A program made the position numbers and the translations under genes. A stretch of 64,000 bases of DNA from NCBI RefSeq assembly GCF_014196795.1, contig NZ_JACIEJ010000006.1:264977-328976 (forward strand), read 5' to 3'. This document shows, in pieces, positions 9,973 through 26,801 of the stretch. This stretch comes from Sagittula marina. GTDB taxonomy: Bacteria; Pseudomonadota; Alphaproteobacteria; Rhodobacterales; Rhodobacteraceae. The notes beneath the pieces are model-generated. The model worked only from the letters and a program-made list of their open reading frames with translations. It made no database searches and had not been told where the DNA came from. Numbering within the stretch: the first letter of the stretch is position 1; each line of letters begins with the position of its first letter.

Positions 9973-11586
9973 TTACTCCTCCGCCTCGACCGCGTCGTCT
10001 TCGACTTCTGCCGACTCGGACACGAGGTCATCGGGATCGACCCAGCCCAGAAGAACGCGGGCGGTCATGACCATGTTCTGCGCTTCTTCGAGGTCGATGC
10101 CGTAGGGTTCCAGCAGGCCGTCGTCCTTCACGCGCTGGCCGTTGACCGTGGTCCAGCCGCCGGCCAGCTCCCAGTCGGCGCAGGTTGCGAAGTCTTCGAG
10201 CGATTTTACGTTGTCCTCGGCCAGGGCCACGCACATTTGCGGCGTCAGCCCTTCGAAGTTCAGCAGGCTTTCATCAGCGCCCAGCTCGGTTGCGCGTTCA
10301 AGGGCCGCACGGGCCTGCGCTTCGAGGTGTTCGCGGGCGCGGGTCTGCAATTCTTCGGCGGTGCTGGAATCCACGCCATCGATGACCAGCAGCTCGTCTT
10401 GTTCGACGTAAGCCACCTCTTCGAGGTTGGTAAAGCCTTCGGACACCAGAAGCTGAGCAAAGAACTCGTCGAGGTCCAGCGTGTCCATGAACAGCTTGGT
10501 GCGCACTTCGAATTCCGCCTGACGGCGCTTCGATTCGTCTTCCTCGGTCATGATGTCGATGTCGAGACCGGTCAGTTGCGACGCCAGGCGCACGTTCTGA
10601 CCGCGACGGCCAATGGCCAGCGACAGCTGCTCATCGGGCACCACGACTTCGATGCGCTCGGCCTCTTCGTCCAGAACGACTTTCGACACTTCGGCGGGCT
10701 GCAACGCGTTCACCAGGAAGGTCGGCATGTCCTCGTTCCACGGGATGATGTCGATCTTTTCGCCCTGAAGCTCATTCACCACGGCCTGCACGCGGCTGCC
10801 GCGCATACCGACGCAGGCGCCGACGGGGTCGATGCCGCTGTCATAGGAGATCACGCCGATCTTTGCGCGCGAACCGGGGTCACGGGCCACGGCCTTGATC
10901 TCGATGATGCCGTCATAGATTTCCGGCACTTCCATCTTGAACAGCTCGGCCATGAACTGCGGGTCGGTGCGCGACAGGAAGATCTGCGGGCCACGGGTCT
11001 CGCGGCGCACATCCTTGATGTAGCAGCGGATGCGGTCGCCGGGGCGATACGCCTCGCGGCCGATCTTCTCGTTGCGGCGCAGGATGCCTTCGCCACGGCC
11101 CACGTCGACGATGACGTTGCCGTATTCCTCGCGCTTGACCAGACCGTTGATGATCGTGCCTGCGCGATCCTTGAATTCGTCGTACTGGCGATCACGTTCG
11201 GCTTCGCGGACCTTTTGCAGGATGACCTGCTTGGCCGACTGCGCCGCGATCCGGCCCAGTTCCACCGGCGGCACTTCTTCGACGTAGGTGTCACCGATCT
11301 GCGGGTCGGCCATGTACTGCTTGGCCTGCTTGACGGTCAGCTCGGCCTGATAGTTCTCAAGCTCTTCTTCCTCGACCACGGTGCGGACACGGGTAAAGGT
11401 CGCACGACCGGTCTTGCGGTCGATGGCCACGCGAATGTCCATCTCCGCGCCGTAGCGGGACTTCGCCGCGCGGGCGAGCGATTCTTCCATCGCCTCGACC
11501 ACAAGGCCCGGGTCGATCATCTTCTCGCGCGCGACGGCTTCGGCCGTCTGCAGGAGTTCCAGCTGGTTGGCGGATGTGATTGCCAT
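9973..11586 (-). CDS. nusA: Transcription termination/antitermination factor NusA
   Basis: NusA binds RNA polymerase and nascent RNA to control pausing, termination and antitermination. The 537-residue product begins [19 protein letters not shown]. It has the N-terminal polymerase-binding domain, an S1 domain, two KH domains ([18 protein letters not shown] is the hallmark second-KH segment near residue 320) and a C-terminal part with helix-hairpin-helix-like repeats and an acidic tail. It is four bases downstream of rimP. Length and order are normal for alphaproteobacteria. Confidence 0.98.
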   Translation of the reverse strand: MAITSANQLELLQTAEAVAREKMIDPGLVVEAMEESLARAAKSRYGAEMDIRVAIDRKTGRATFTRVRTVVEEEELENYQAELTVKQAKQYMADPQIGDTYVEEVPPVELGRIAAQSAKQVILQKVREAERDRQYDEFKDRAGTIINGLVKREEYGNVIVDVGRGEGILRRNEKIGREAYRPGDRIRCYIKDVRRETRGPQIFLSRTDPQFMAELFKMEVPEIYDGIIEIKAVARDPGSRAKIGVISYDSGIDPVGACVGMRGSRVQAVVNELQGEKIDIIPWNEDMPTFLVNALQPAEVSKVVLDEEAERIEVVVPDEQLSLAIGRRGQNVRLASQLTGLDIDIMTEEDESKRRQAEFEVRTKLFMDTLDLDEFFAQLLVSEGFTNLEEVAYVEQDELLVIDGVDSSTAEELQTRAREHLEAQARAALERATELGADESLLNFEGLTPQMCVALAEDNVKSLEDFATCADWELAGGWTTVNGQRVKDDGLLEPYGIDLEEAQNMVMTARVLLGWVDPDDLVSESAEVEDDAVEAEE

Positions 11587-11589
11587 CTC

Positions 11590-12156
11590 TTACTCCTCCT
11601 CGGGCCCTTCGGCCTCGATGTCGTCGTACTTGGTTTCGTCAATTGCGGCGGTCTTGCGCGCCTTGAGCATCTCTTTGATCAGCTCGTCTGTCAGAACCAG
11701 CTTGGCATCGGCCAGCCAGTCGAATTGCAGGCCGATGGTGCCGGCATCGACGTTCACCAGAACCTCGCTGCCTTCGACCCCGGCCAGAATACCACGAAAC
11801 CGTTTCTGGCCGTCGATCAGATCATGCGTCTCGATCTTGGCTTCATACCCTTCGTAGGTGTCGAAATCCTTGAGACGGGTCAGCGGACGGTCGATACCGG
11901 GGCTTCCCACTTCAAGCGTGTATTGGTCAGAGATCGGATCCTCGACGTCGAGAATGGCGGACACGGCGGTCGAGATCTCGGCACATTCGTCCACTTCGAT
12001 CCCGCCTTCGGGACGCTCCGCCATGATCTGCAACAAGGGTGTGTTGCCCCCCTGCAGACGGATGCGGACCAGTTCGAATCCCATGTCCTCAATCACCGGC
12101 GCGATGATCTCGGCGATCTTCTTGTCCATGCCGGTTTTTGCGATCAGGTCGGTCAT
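11590..12156 (-). CDS. rimP: Ribosome maturation factor RimP
   Basis: RimP helps assemble the 30S subunit. The 188-residue protein shows the family core [16 protein letters not shown], the acidic [12 protein letters not shown] segment and [13 protein letters not shown], followed by an SH3-like C-terminal domain. The chosen ATG at 12156 gives [13 protein letters not shown] and is preceded by AAAGG. An ATG 54 bases upstream is in frame, but its codons would run through the arms of the leader hairpin. It is the first gene of the operon with nusA, ylxR and infB. Confidence 0.95.
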   Translation of the reverse strand: MTDLIAKTGMDKKIAEIIAPVIEDMGFELVRIRLQGGNTPLLQIMAERPEGGIEVDECAEISTAVSAILDVEDPISDQYTLEVGSPGIDRPLTRLKDFDTYEGYEAKIETHDLIDGQKRFRGILAGVEGSEVLVNVDAGTIGLQFDWLADAKLVLTDELIKEMLKARKTAAIDETKYDDIEAEGPEEE

Positions 12157-12183
12157 GTAGTCTTGCCTTTCGGGCGCAGAAAC

Positions 12184-12206
12184 AAAAAAGCGGGCCAGCG
12201 GCCCGC
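12184..12206 (-). terminator. Terminator-like hairpin in the rimP leader (possible attenuator)
   Basis: Perfect arms GCGGGCC / GGCCCGC around a 3-base loop, followed on the minus strand by six T residues, ending 27 bases before the rimP start and downstream of a good promoter. It looks like an intrinsic terminator placed inside the 5' leader. Confidence 0.7.
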
Positions 12207-12263
12207 ACATCTTTTCGGTGGGCGCTGCGACCTTTCAGGCCTCAGCACCTCGCTGTTGAGGGC

Positions 12264-12292
12264 GATATAGGCGGGCGTCGGAGATTTTGCAA
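12264..12292 (-). promoter_or_regulatory. Sigma-70-type promoter of the rimP-nusA-infB operon
   Basis: On the minus strand TTGCAA (12292-12287) and TATATC (12269-12264) are separated by exactly 17 bases. This predicts a transcript start near 12257 and a leader of about 100 bases. Confidence 0.55.
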
Positions 12293-12352
12293 GCGGAATC
12301 GCCAACGCGAGTCGGACCCTCAGCCAAGCGGCGCGTCACAGCGCCCTTTCAC

Positions 12353-12386
12353 GGCCCAGGGAAACACGGTGCTGTCTCCCTGGGCC
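12353..12386 (-). terminator. Hairpin downstream of pgm
   Basis: Ten-base perfect arms GGCCCAGGGA / TCCCTGGGCC with a 14-base loop, 18 bases past the pgm stop. No T-run follows, so it may act as a transcript-end stabiliser or a weak terminator of the glycogen operon. Confidence 0.5.
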
Positions 12387-12404
12387 GCCCGGGGTGTCCG
12401 GCGG

Positions 12405-15953
<3,549 letters not shown>

Positions 15954-15957
<4 letters not shown>

Positions 15958-18032
15958 GTGGCCTCCGTCGCGACGAACGCGGCCAGAGAGCAGCGCGGCA
16001 CGGTCACGGACCTTTCGTCGATCATTGTCGCACCCTGTTTGTCGCGCGATGTGTCAATTTCTTGCTGCCAGCGGCGCGGGGCAATGTCGGGCAGATGCAA
16101 TTCCTGATCCGCGTCCTCTCGGTTCAGCGCAAGCAGGATCGTGTCGGGCGAGGCATCCCCCGTGGCAGATTCCGCAGACCCGCGCAGCAGGATGCACAGC
16201 GACGACAGCCCCGGATCCCGCCAGTTCAGCGCGCCGCCGTCAAACGCCTGCCACTCGACGTCACGCCGCCCGTCCGAGCGTTCCGCGCCATGCAGAAACC
16301 GCGATTGCCGCAGCGTCGGATGAGCGTGTCGGAACGCTGCCAGCGCGGCGGTAAAGGCGATCAGGTTGCCGTCCATCGCCTCCCAATCCAGCCAGGCTGT
16401 CTCGTTGTCCTGACAATAGGCGTTGTTGTTGCCGCCTTGCGTGTTTCCACCTTCGTCCCCGGCCAGCAGCATGGGTGTCCCCTGGCTGAGGAACACGGTG
16501 GCCAGCAGGTTGCGCACCCGCCGGCGGCGCGCTTCGCGGATGTCGGGGTCGTCGGTCTCCCCCTCGACACCAAAGTTGTCGGAGAAATTGTCGTGGTGCC
16601 CGTCGCGATTGTCTTCGCCGTTCGCTTCGTTGTGGCGCTGCTCGTAGGCGGTCACGTCCGCGGTGGTGAACCCGTCATGCGCGGCGGCAAAGTTGACGCT
16701 GGACCATGCGCGCCGCCCGCGCGTGTCGAACAGATCCGCCGTGCCCAGCAGCGCACCGCCCAGATCCTGCGCCGCCCGCGCATCGCCGCGCCAGAAGCGC
16801 CGGATCGTGTCGCGGTAGCGGTCGTTCCACTCGGCAAACTCGGGCGGAAACCCTCCCAGCCGATAGCCGCCCGGCCCGATGTCCCACGGCTCCGCGATCA
16901 GTTTGACGTTGGACAGCACAGGGTCCTGTCGCAGGGCGTCCAGAAACCCCCCGTGCCGGTCAAAGCCGCTCGGCTCTCGCGCCAGCGTCGTCGCCAGATC
17001 GAACCGGAACCCGTCCACGCCAAAGGTCGTCACCCAGTAACGCATGGAATCAAGGATCAGCCGCAGCACAAACGGGTGCGACACGTTCAAGGTGTTCCCG
17101 GTCCCGGTGTCGTTGACGTAATAGCGCGGTTGCCCGTCAAGAAGCCGATAGTAGGACGCGTTGTCGATCCCGCGAAAGGACAGCGTCGGGCCGTAATGGT
17201 CGCTCTCGGCGGTGTGGTTGTACACCACGTCGAGGATCACCTCGATGCCCGCCGCATGGAACCGGTCCACCATCGCGCGGAACCCACGCGCGCCGGAGGG
17301 GCCAAGATACTTTGGCTCCGGCACAAAGAAACCGATGGTGTTGTAGCCCCAGTAGTTCGTCAGCCCACGGTCTTGAAGCGCGCCTTCGGGGTTAAATGCC
17401 TGAACCGGCAACAGCTCGACCGCTGTCACGCCAAGCGTGCTCAGATGCTCCAGCATCGCGTCAGAGGCCATGGCGTCGTAGGTGCCGCGCTTGTCCTCTG
17501 CGATCATCGGGTGCTGGATGGTGGTGCCCTTGACGTGCGCTTCGTAGATAAACGCATCTTCCCAGTCGCGGTTCAGCGTGCGGGCATCTTGCGGCAGCCA
17601 GTCCGGGTGGCTGACCACCGACTTTGGCACAAACGGCGCAGAATCGCGGGCGTCAAAGCTCTGGTCGCCTTCGCCCCAGACATAGCCAAAACAGGCGGGA
17701 TCGTGTTTGAACAGGCCGTGAAAATCACGCGTATAAGGGTCGAGCAGCAGCTTGTTTGCGTTGAACCGATGGCCCCGGTCCGGCGCATACGGCCCATCCA
17801 CGCGGTAGCCATACAGCTGACCGGGAGAGAGGCGCTGCACATAGCCATGCCACACCGCACCGGAGCGTTCGGGCAAGTCGATCTGGTGGGTTTCCCTGCC
17901 ATCCGTGTCAAACAGGCACAGCGTCACCCGATGCGCGTGGTCGGAAAACAGGGCAAAGTTGGTGCCCTCGCCATCCCACTGCGCGCCAAGCGCGTTGGGG
18001 CGTCCGGCGGTGACCTCATATGTTGGTGTCAT
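15954..18032 (-). CDS. glgX: Glycogen debranching enzyme GlgX
   Basis: Hydrolyses alpha-1,6 branch points of phosphorylase limit dextrins. The 692-residue product starts MTPTYEVTAGRPNALGAQW, with a CBM48-type N-terminal domain (GTNFALFSDHAHRVTLCLFD). A GH13 barrel follows: DVVYNHTAE, GFRFDLATTL (nucleophile Asp), LIAEPWDIG (Glu) and AAHDGFT (Asp region). The 18032 start overlaps the glgA stop by four bases (ATGA), which decides it against an upstream in-frame ATG inside glgA. Confidence 0.95.
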
Positions 18033-19477
18033 TGCAGCAGGCTTTCGTACAGGCTGACGTAGGCGCCTGCCTGCTCCTCCCATCCGACGGGCTGGCGCAT
18101 GGCGGCGCGCATCATGGCTTGCCACTGCTTGGGATCCGCATAGGCGGCAAAGACACGGTCAAGCGCGGCGCTGATCGCCTCCGGCGTGACCTCGTCAAAA
18201 ACAAAGCCATTGGCACATTTGGCGGCCAGCGCGGCGGCGTTGGCGTCGATCACCGTATCGGCCAGCCCGCCGGTGCGCGCCACCACGGGCAACGTGCCAT
18301 AGCGCAAACCATACAGCTGCGTCAGCCCGCACGGCTCAAACCGCGAGGGGATCAGGATCGCATCTGCACCGCCTTGGACAAGGTGCGAAAAGCCCTCGTC
18401 ATAGCCGATGAACGTGCCGACACGGCCGGGGTGATCCTGTGCGGCCTGCTGGAAAAGTGCCTCCAACGCGGGTTCGCCCGTGCCCAGCACCGCCAGTTGC
18501 CCGCCTTGGTCCACCAGATGCGGGATGGCCGCCGCCAGCGCGTCGAGGCCCTTTTGCTCTGTCAGGCGCGAGATCACGCAAAACAGCGGCCCCGCGTGAT
18601 CCGTGTCCAGCCCCAGCTTGCCCGCCAGCGCCAGACGGCTGGCGCTTTTCGCCTTGAGGGTTTTCACATCATATGGCGCGGGCAGGGCGGGGTCGTTGGA
18701 CGGGTCCCAGGCGGTGGTGTCGATGCCGTTCAGGATGCCGGTCAGCGTCTCTGTCCGGGCTTGCAACACGCCCTCCAACCCCATGCCAAAGCGCGGCGTC
18801 AGGATTTCGCGTGCATAGTTGGGCGATACGGTGGTGACGTGATCGGCGTAGACCAGCCCCGCCTTGAGAAAGCTCAGATCGCCATAGAACTCCAGCCCAT
18901 CGGCGTGAAACCAATCGTGGCGCAGGCCCAGTTCCGGCATCACCTGCGGGCCATACCGCCCCTGAAAGGCAATGTTGTGGATGGTCATCACGGTCTTTGG
19001 CACCGTGCGCCCGGTCTGTTTCAGGTAGACGGGGGCCAGCGCCGCCTGCCAGTCGTGGGCGTGCAGCACGTCGGGCTTCCAGCCCTCCAGTCCGTCAAAA
19101 CAAATGCGCGCCGCCGCCTGCGCCAATGAGCCAAAGCGGCGGTGATTGTCGGGCCAATCCTGCCCGTCAGGCCCGTTGTAGGGTTTGCCGGCGCGGTCGA
19201 ACAGTTGCGGCGCATCAAGCAGCAGAAGGGTCAGTCCCGCGGTCTCGCTTGACGCCTCCACCATGACCAGCCGCCCCGACCCGCCGGGCAGATCGCCAAA
19301 GCTCGCCACCTCGACCCCTTTGGGCAGGAGCGGAAACAGCGAGGGGTAACACGGCAGCATCACCCGCGCGTCGACCCCATGCCGGGCCAGCGCACCGGGC
19401 AGCGCCCCCACCACATCGGCCAGCCCGCCTGTCTTTACAAAAGGCGCACATTCCGAAGCGACCATCAGCACGTTCAT
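18029..19477 (-). CDS. glgA: Glycogen synthase GlgA
   Basis: GT5 glycosyltransferase that extends alpha-1,4-glucan chains from ADP-glucose. The 482-residue protein starts MNVLMVASECAPFVKTGGLADV, containing the ADP-glucose-binding KTGGLADV motif. Also visible are HAHDWQAALAP, the C-terminal VISRLTEQKGLD and IPSRFEPCGLTQLYGLRYG, with the conserved Glu of the retaining mechanism. It overlaps the gene before it (the 128-residue protein) and glgX after it by four bases each. Confidence 0.97.
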   Translation of the reverse strand: MNVLMVASECAPFVKTGGLADVVGALPGALARHGVDARVMLPCYPSLFPLLPKGVEVASFGDLPGGSGRLVMVEASSETAGLTLLLLDAPQLFDRAGKPYNGPDGQDWPDNHRRFGSLAQAAARICFDGLEGWKPDVLHAHDWQAALAPVYLKQTGRTVPKTVMTIHNIAFQGRYGPQVMPELGLRHDWFHADGLEFYGDLSFLKAGLVYADHVTTVSPNYAREILTPRFGMGLEGVLQARTETLTGILNGIDTTAWDPSNDPALPAPYDVKTLKAKSASRLALAGKLGLDTDHAGPLFCVISRLTEQKGLDALAAAIPHLVDQGGQLAVLGTGEPALEALFQQAAQDHPGRVGTFIGYDEGFSHLVQGGADAILIPSRFEPCGLTQLYGLRYGTLPVVARTGGLADTVIDANAAALAAKCANGFVFDEVTPEAISAALDRVFAAYADPKQWQAMMRAAMRQPVGWEEQAGAYVSLYESLLQ

Positions 19478-19860
19478 ATTGGCAGTTCCTCAAGCGGTTT
19501 GGCAAAGGGCGAGTCGGCCCCGACGGCGCTGGACCAGCCCAGCGTCGAGGTTGCAGATAGCACCGACCGCCCGCCCGGCCAGCTCAGCACCCAGCGGGTC
19601 GGCGTCACGGTCATTTCCAGCGCATCAAGCGAGGCCGGCGCCGTGGCCCCGGGCAGCACAAAGGCGCTGGCCACCACGGGGAGCGCCTCCTCGTCATCCT
19701 CGTCCGGCAGCGGCCCCGGCAGGTTGCACACCCAGACCGAACACAGCATCCCGCCGCCTTCGCGCACCAGGTACGCAAAGGCCACATGCGGGTCCACATC
19801 CAGCACGAGGGACAGATCCCCCGCGGCCCAAAGCTCCCAGCTGCCGGTTTCCAGCGTCAT
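19474..19860 (-). CDS. Unrecognised 128-residue protein inside the glycogen operon
   Basis: I do not recognise a family. The product starts MTLETGSWELWAAGDLSLVL and is acidic and hydrophobic, with many Trp, Leu, Ala and Pro residues and no signal peptide or membrane segment. It contains the patches PGPLPDEDDEEALP and TPTRWVLSWPGGRSVLS; the alternating pattern suggests a beta-rich small domain. It starts nine bases after the glgC stop behind a GGAGAA ribosome site, and its stop overlaps the glgA start by four bases, so it is translated as part of the operon. Position between ADP-glucose pyrophosphorylase and glycogen synthase suggests a role in glycogen synthesis or its regulation, but that is inference only. 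Confidence 0.75.
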   Translation of the reverse strand: MTLETGSWELWAAGDLSLVLDVDPHVAFAYLVREGGGMLCSVWVCNLPGPLPDEDDEEALPVVASAFVLPGATAPASLDALEMTVTPTRWVLSWPGGRSVLSATSTLGWSSAVGADSPFAKPLEELPI

Positions 19861-19869
19861 GACTTCTCC

Positions 19870-21126
19870 TTACAGGGCGTCGATCATGCTTTGGGTGATC
19901 AGGCAGATGCCCTTCTCCGTACGGCGGAACCGCTTGGCGTCAAGCTTCGGGTCTTCGCCCACCACCAGCCCCGGCGGGATCTTGACGCCCCGGTCAATGA
20001 TGGCGTTCTTGATGTAGGCGCGACGGCCGACTTCGGCGTAGGGCAGGGCCACCACTCCTTCGAGCTGCGAATAGCTGTGCGTCTTCACCCCGGTGAACAA
20101 CATGCAGCGATACAGCGACGAGCCGGAGATGATGCAGCCGCCCGACACCATGGAGGACACGGCCTGACCGCGACGACCCTCTTCGTTGTGGATGAACTTG
20201 GCCGGAGGGACCAACTCGGAATAGGTCCAGATCGGCCAGTCGGTGGCAAAGATGTCCAGCGGCGGATTGAAATCCGTCAAGTCGATGTTGGCCTGCCAAT
20301 AGGCGTCCAATGTGCCCACATCGCGCCAGTACGGTTCCGATTCCAGCCCCGACAGCACGCAGGACCGGCTGAACGGATGCGCATAGGCACCGCCCTGCTT
20401 CACGATCGCCGGAATGATGTCCTTGCCGAAATCATGCTCCGATTCATCGTCGGGGCGGTCCTTTTCGAGGATCTCGTACAGATACTCCGCCTCGAACACG
20501 TATATCCCCATGGACGCCAATGCCTGCGTGTCGTCGCCGGGCATGGTGGGCGGATCGGCGGGCTTTTCCACGAAGTCGATGATCTTGTCGTTCTCATCCA
20601 CCGCCATCACGCCAAAGGCACTGGCCTCGGCCTTGGGCACCTCGATGCAGCCCACCGTGACCTTCGCCCCGGTCTGGACGTGCTGCTCCAGCATGTAGGA
20701 ATAGTCCTGCTTGTAGATGTGGTCCCCCGCAAGGATCAGGATGTACTTCGGCTCGTAGCCGCGAATGATCGAGATGTTCTGCGTGACCGCATCCGCCGTG
20801 CCCTTGTACCAGTTGGTCTCGTCAAGCTGCTGCGACGCGGGCAGAATATCCAAACCCTCGTTGCGCTCCGCCCGAAAGAAGGACCAGCCGCGCTGCAGGT
20901 GGCGGATCAGGCTGTGCGCCTTGTATTGCGTCGCCACGCCGATGCGGCGGATGCCGGAATTGGTGGCGTTCGACATGGCAAAGTCGATGATGCGTGTCTT
21001 GCCGCCGAAATAGACCGCAGGCTTGGCCCGCACATCGGTCATTTCCTTCAGCCGGCTGCCACGGCCCCCGGCCAGCACAAATGCCATGGTCTGCTGTGCC
21101 AGTGTGAAACGGTCGTTGTTATCCAT
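19870..21126 (-). CDS. glgC: Glucose-1-phosphate adenylyltransferase GlgC
   Basis: Makes ADP-glucose, the committed and allosterically controlled step of glycogen synthesis. The 418-residue product begins [21 protein letters not shown]. It shows the nucleotide-binding [19 protein letters not shown], the substrate-binding GTADAV and FVEKP segments, and the C-terminal left-handed beta-helix part. The start follows an AGGGGGGAG ribosome site; an upstream in-frame extension through antisense glgB sequence is rejected. There are 31 bases between the glgB stop and this start. Confidence 0.97.
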   Translation of the reverse strand: MDNNDRFTLAQQTMAFVLAGGRGSRLKEMTDVRAKPAVYFGGKTRIIDFAMSNATNSGIRRIGVATQYKAHSLIRHLQRGWSFFRAERNEGLDILPASQQLDETNWYKGTADAVTQNISIIRGYEPKYILILAGDHIYKQDYSYMLEQHVQTGAKVTVGCIEVPKAEASAFGVMAVDENDKIIDFVEKPADPPTMPGDDTQALASMGIYVFEAEYLYEILEKDRPDDESEHDFGKDIIPAIVKQGGAYAHPFSRSCVLSGLESEPYWRDVGTLDAYWQANIDLTDFNPPLDIFATDWPIWTYSELVPPAKFIHNEEGRRGQAVSSMVSGGCIISGSSLYRCMLFTGVKTHSYSQLEGVVALPYAEVGRRAYIKNAIIDRGVKIPPGLVVGEDPKLDAKRFRRTEKGICLITQSMIDAL

Positions 21127-21157
21127 GTCTCCCCCCTTTCTGGGTCCGGTCCGGCGC

Positions 21158-23358
21158 TCAACTCCCCGCTTTTGCGTCGGACGAAGTGAAGACCACGCAG
21201 GCCAGCGGCGGCACGGTGATCTCGATCGAATGGTCCAGCCCGTGGGCGGAAACCGGGTCGGCGGTGCGTCCGCCTGGGTTGCCCTGACCTGAGCCGCCAT
21301 AGAGCGGCGCATCAGTGTTCAGGCGTTCGTTCCAATGGCCTGCGCGCGGCACGCCGATCCTGTAGCCGTGGTGTGTTACGGGCGTGAAATTGACCACGAC
21401 CAACACCGGTTCGCCGTCAGCGCCCTGCCGCGTCCAGACAAAGACACTGTCGTTGGCGTTGCCACCGTCGATCCAGGCGAACCCTTCGGCCTTGCTGTCC
21501 AGCCCGTGCAGCGCCGGCGTTTCACGATATAGCGTGTTCAGATCGCGGATCAGGGTCTGCACACCCGCATGAGCAGAATTTTCCAGCAGGTGCCAATCCA
21601 GGCTTTGCTCATGGTTCCACTCCGCGATCTGGGCAAATTCACAGCCCATGAACAGCAGCTTCTTGCCCGGATGGCACCACATGAAGCCGAAATAGGCGCG
21701 CAGGTTTGCAAACTTCTGCCAGTCGTCGCCGGGCATCTTCCCGATCAGGCTGCCCTTGCCGTGGACCACCTCGTCGTGGCTGATCGGCAGGATGAAGTTC
21801 TCGGTGAAGGCGTAATGCAGCCCGAACGTCATCTTGTCGTGGTGGTACCGCCGATTGATCGGGTCCTCGGCCATGTAGCGCAGGGTATCGTTCATCCACC
21901 CCATGTTCCACTTGTAGCCAAAACCCAGCCCACCGGCGTCCGTTCGCGCGCACACACCGGGAAAGGCGGTGCTTTCCTCGGCCACCGTCATGATCCCGTC
22001 CTGGGCGGCGTAGGCCTGTTCATTCATGCGCCGGAGGAAGTCGATGGCCTCCAGGTTCTCGCGTCCGCCGTCCTTGTTGGGCACCCATTCGCCGTCCTTG
22101 CGCGAATAGTCCCGGTAGAGCATCGAGGCCACCGCATCCACGCGCAGCCCGTCGAGGTTGTATTCCTCCAGCCAGAACTTCGCGTTGGCGATCAGGTAGT
22201 TGGCCACTTCCGCACGGCCATAGTTATAGACCAGCGTGTTCCAGTCGGGGTGATAGCCTTCCTTCGGGTCGGCATGTTCATAAAGCGCCGTGCCGTCAAA
22301 TCGGCCCAGCCCGTGGCTGTCCGTCGGGAAGTGCCCCGGCACCCAGTCGATGATGACGCCAATCCCGGCCTGATGCGCCGCATCGACCAGCGCCCGAAAA
22401 TCGTCTGGTGAGCCAAAGCGGCTGGTCGGTGCGTACATTCCGACCGGTTGGTAGCCCCACGAGCCTCCAAAGGGATATTCGGAAATCGGTGTCAGCTCGA
22501 TATGCGTGAACCCCATGTCCACCGCATAGGGCACCAGTTGCGCCGCCAGCTCCCGGTAGGTGAGGGGGCGATTGCCCTCCTCCGGCACGGTGCGCCAGCT
22601 TTCCAGATGCACTTCGTATATGGAAATTGGGGCATCAATGGCATGGGCCTTGCCGCGCTGGGCGATCCAGCCCGCATCGTTCCAATCGTAATTCCGCAGG
22701 TCGCGCACGACGGAGGCCGTGCGCGGCGGCAATTCCGCGCCAAAGCCCACGGGATCAGCCTTCAGCGGCAGCAGCGCGCCGTCGCCATTGGCGATCTCGT
22801 ACTTGTAGGAATCGCCGTCCGCGACACCGGGCAAAAAGATCTCGTGCACCCCGGTCGCGCCACGCCGCCGCATCAAATGCCGCCGCCCGTCCCAGCCGTT
22901 GAAGTTGCCGACCACCGACGCGCGCCGGGCATTCGGCGCCCAGACCGCGAAATGCGTGCCCAAGACGCCCTGATGCTCCATCACATGCGCGCCAAGCGCG
23001 GTCCACAGATGGCCATGGGTCCCTTCGCCCAGCAGGTATTCATCCAGCTCCCCCATCACCGGGCCGAACCCGTAGGCATCCTCCTCAACCCAGGTCTCCG
23101 TGCCTTCGGTCATGCGCAGCGTGTAGGGAAACCACTTTTTGCGACGCGGAATGGCCCCGGCAAAGACTTCGCCCTCGATCCGCTCAAGCCGTGCGGCGCG
23201 GCGCCCGGTCTTGCGGTCGATCACCTCCACTTCGGCCACGCCGGGGCGAAACACCCGAGCAACCAACTGGCCATCGACCTCATGCAGGCCCAGAACGCCA
23301 AAAGGGTCCGTATGTTGCCCCGACAACAGCCGGGACAGGTCATCTGCGTCGATCAGGC

Positions 23359-23362
<4 letters not shown>
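21158..23362 (-). CDS. glgB: 1,4-alpha-glucan branching enzyme GlgB
   Basis: Introduces alpha-1,6 branches into glycogen. The 734-residue product starts [21 protein letters not shown] and has two N-terminal carbohydrate-binding-like modules ([32 protein letters not shown]). The GH13 barrel carries [15 protein letters not shown] (nucleophile Asp), [10 protein letters not shown] (Glu) and [14 protein letters not shown] (Asp). It overlaps the glgP stop by four bases. All catalytic residues are present. Confidence 0.97.
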
Positions 23363-25734
<2,372 letters not shown>

Positions 25735-25923
25735 GGGGGAGCCCTCGGCGGTGTCGTCGCTTCATTCAACACTAGCACGCTGAGCCCACAAGTCAGCCCG
25801 TCGTGACGTCTGTCTATGCTACCGCTAACATTTGCGGCAGGAGCATGTTTCGCGCAAGTATTGTGCGCAGTTGGGCGGCATTTCTCCGGTCCGGTGGCAC
25901 CTCTGCCACAAATTTGGGCGCCG

Positions 25924-26703
25924 TCAGGCTGTGAGGGGCTGCAGTGACCCGACCCAGCCGGTGCCGATCGCACCGGCCCAGTCCTCCCGATCCGCGGCCC
26001 GTGCCATGGCGACCATGCGCCAAGGGTCGTAGGGCACCTGCGCAAGGCTGGTTTTCCAGCCCTGCGCCGTGCGTGTCACGATGCCATACGCGGCGGCGGG
26101 CGTGCCGGTTTCCATCACATGATACAGCGGCAAGTCGTCATCATAGCCGGGGCAGCCCACGCTTCCGGGGTTGAAGATCACTCTGCCACCGCCAATGTCC
26201 AGCCGCCGCGGGATGTGGGTATGCCCGCACAAGAACAGGCTGGCGTCTATGCCCTCCGCCTCCGCCGCGATGTCCGCCAGCGGTCTGCGATTCGGTACGC
26301 CCGAAGGCGGCACATGCTCCATCCAATAGGTGGTGTCATCGCGCGGCGTGCCGTGGCACAGAAAGATATCGGGCGTCAGGCGAAGTGTTGCGGGCAGGCT
26401 TTGAAGCCAGGTCAGATGCTCAGGCTCAAGCTGTTCAAAGGCCACCCGATCCGATGGCTGCATCCGCGCAGGCGTCTGTTCAAGCAGATAGCGGTCGTGG
26501 TTGCCCCGTATGGTGAGGATTTCGCGCGCCATCAGGATCTCGGCGGTCTCGCGTGCCGCCAAGGGGCCGCTGAACAGATCGCCAAGGTTCAGGACCTGCG
26601 TGATCCCTTGCGCGTCAATGTCCGCCAGAACCGCCCGTAAGGCATCCGCGTTGCCGTGGATGTCGGCCAGAACTGCAAAAGAGTCGCCGGTCTCGCCGAT
26701 CAT
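25924..26703 (-). CDS. Calcineurin-like metallophosphoesterase
   Basis: A 259-residue metallophosphoesterase of the YfcE/protein-phosphatase-like superfamily. The metal-binding blocks are in order: VLADIHGN, LGDLFSG, IRGNHDR, FLCHGTPR and LFLCGHTHIPR, followed by VIFNPGSVGCPGYDD. The start at 26703 is taken because GGAGGA lies upstream; a second in-frame ATG exists 36 bases earlier. It stands alone between the frc and glg operons, on the same strand. Substrate is unknown; such enzymes cleave phosphodiesters or nucleotides. Confidence 0.88.
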   Translation of the reverse strand: MIGETGDSFAVLADIHGNADALRAVLADIDAQGITQVLNLGDLFSGPLAARETAEILMAREILTIRGNHDRYLLEQTPARMQPSDRVAFEQLEPEHLTWLQSLPATLRLTPDIFLCHGTPRDDTTYWMEHVPPSGVPNRRPLADIAAEAEGIDASLFLCGHTHIPRRLDIGGGRVIFNPGSVGCPGYDDDLPLYHVMETGTPAAAYGIVTRTAQGWKTSLAQVPYDPWRMVAMARAADREDWAGAIGTGWVGSLQPLTA

Positions 26704-26760
26704 CAGGTCGTCCTCCGATTTTGGGAAGACGATGCACACTTTTCTTAATTATCCAAATGC

Positions 26761-26784
26761 AAAAAGCCCGGCGCTGGGCCGGGC
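26761..26784 (-). terminator. Terminator of the frcBCA operon
   Basis: Arms GCCCGGC / GCCGGGC around a five-base loop followed by five T residues on the minus strand, 18 bases past the frcA stop. Confidence 0.85.
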
Positions 26785-26801
26785 AAATTGTCAGCTGACA
26801 A

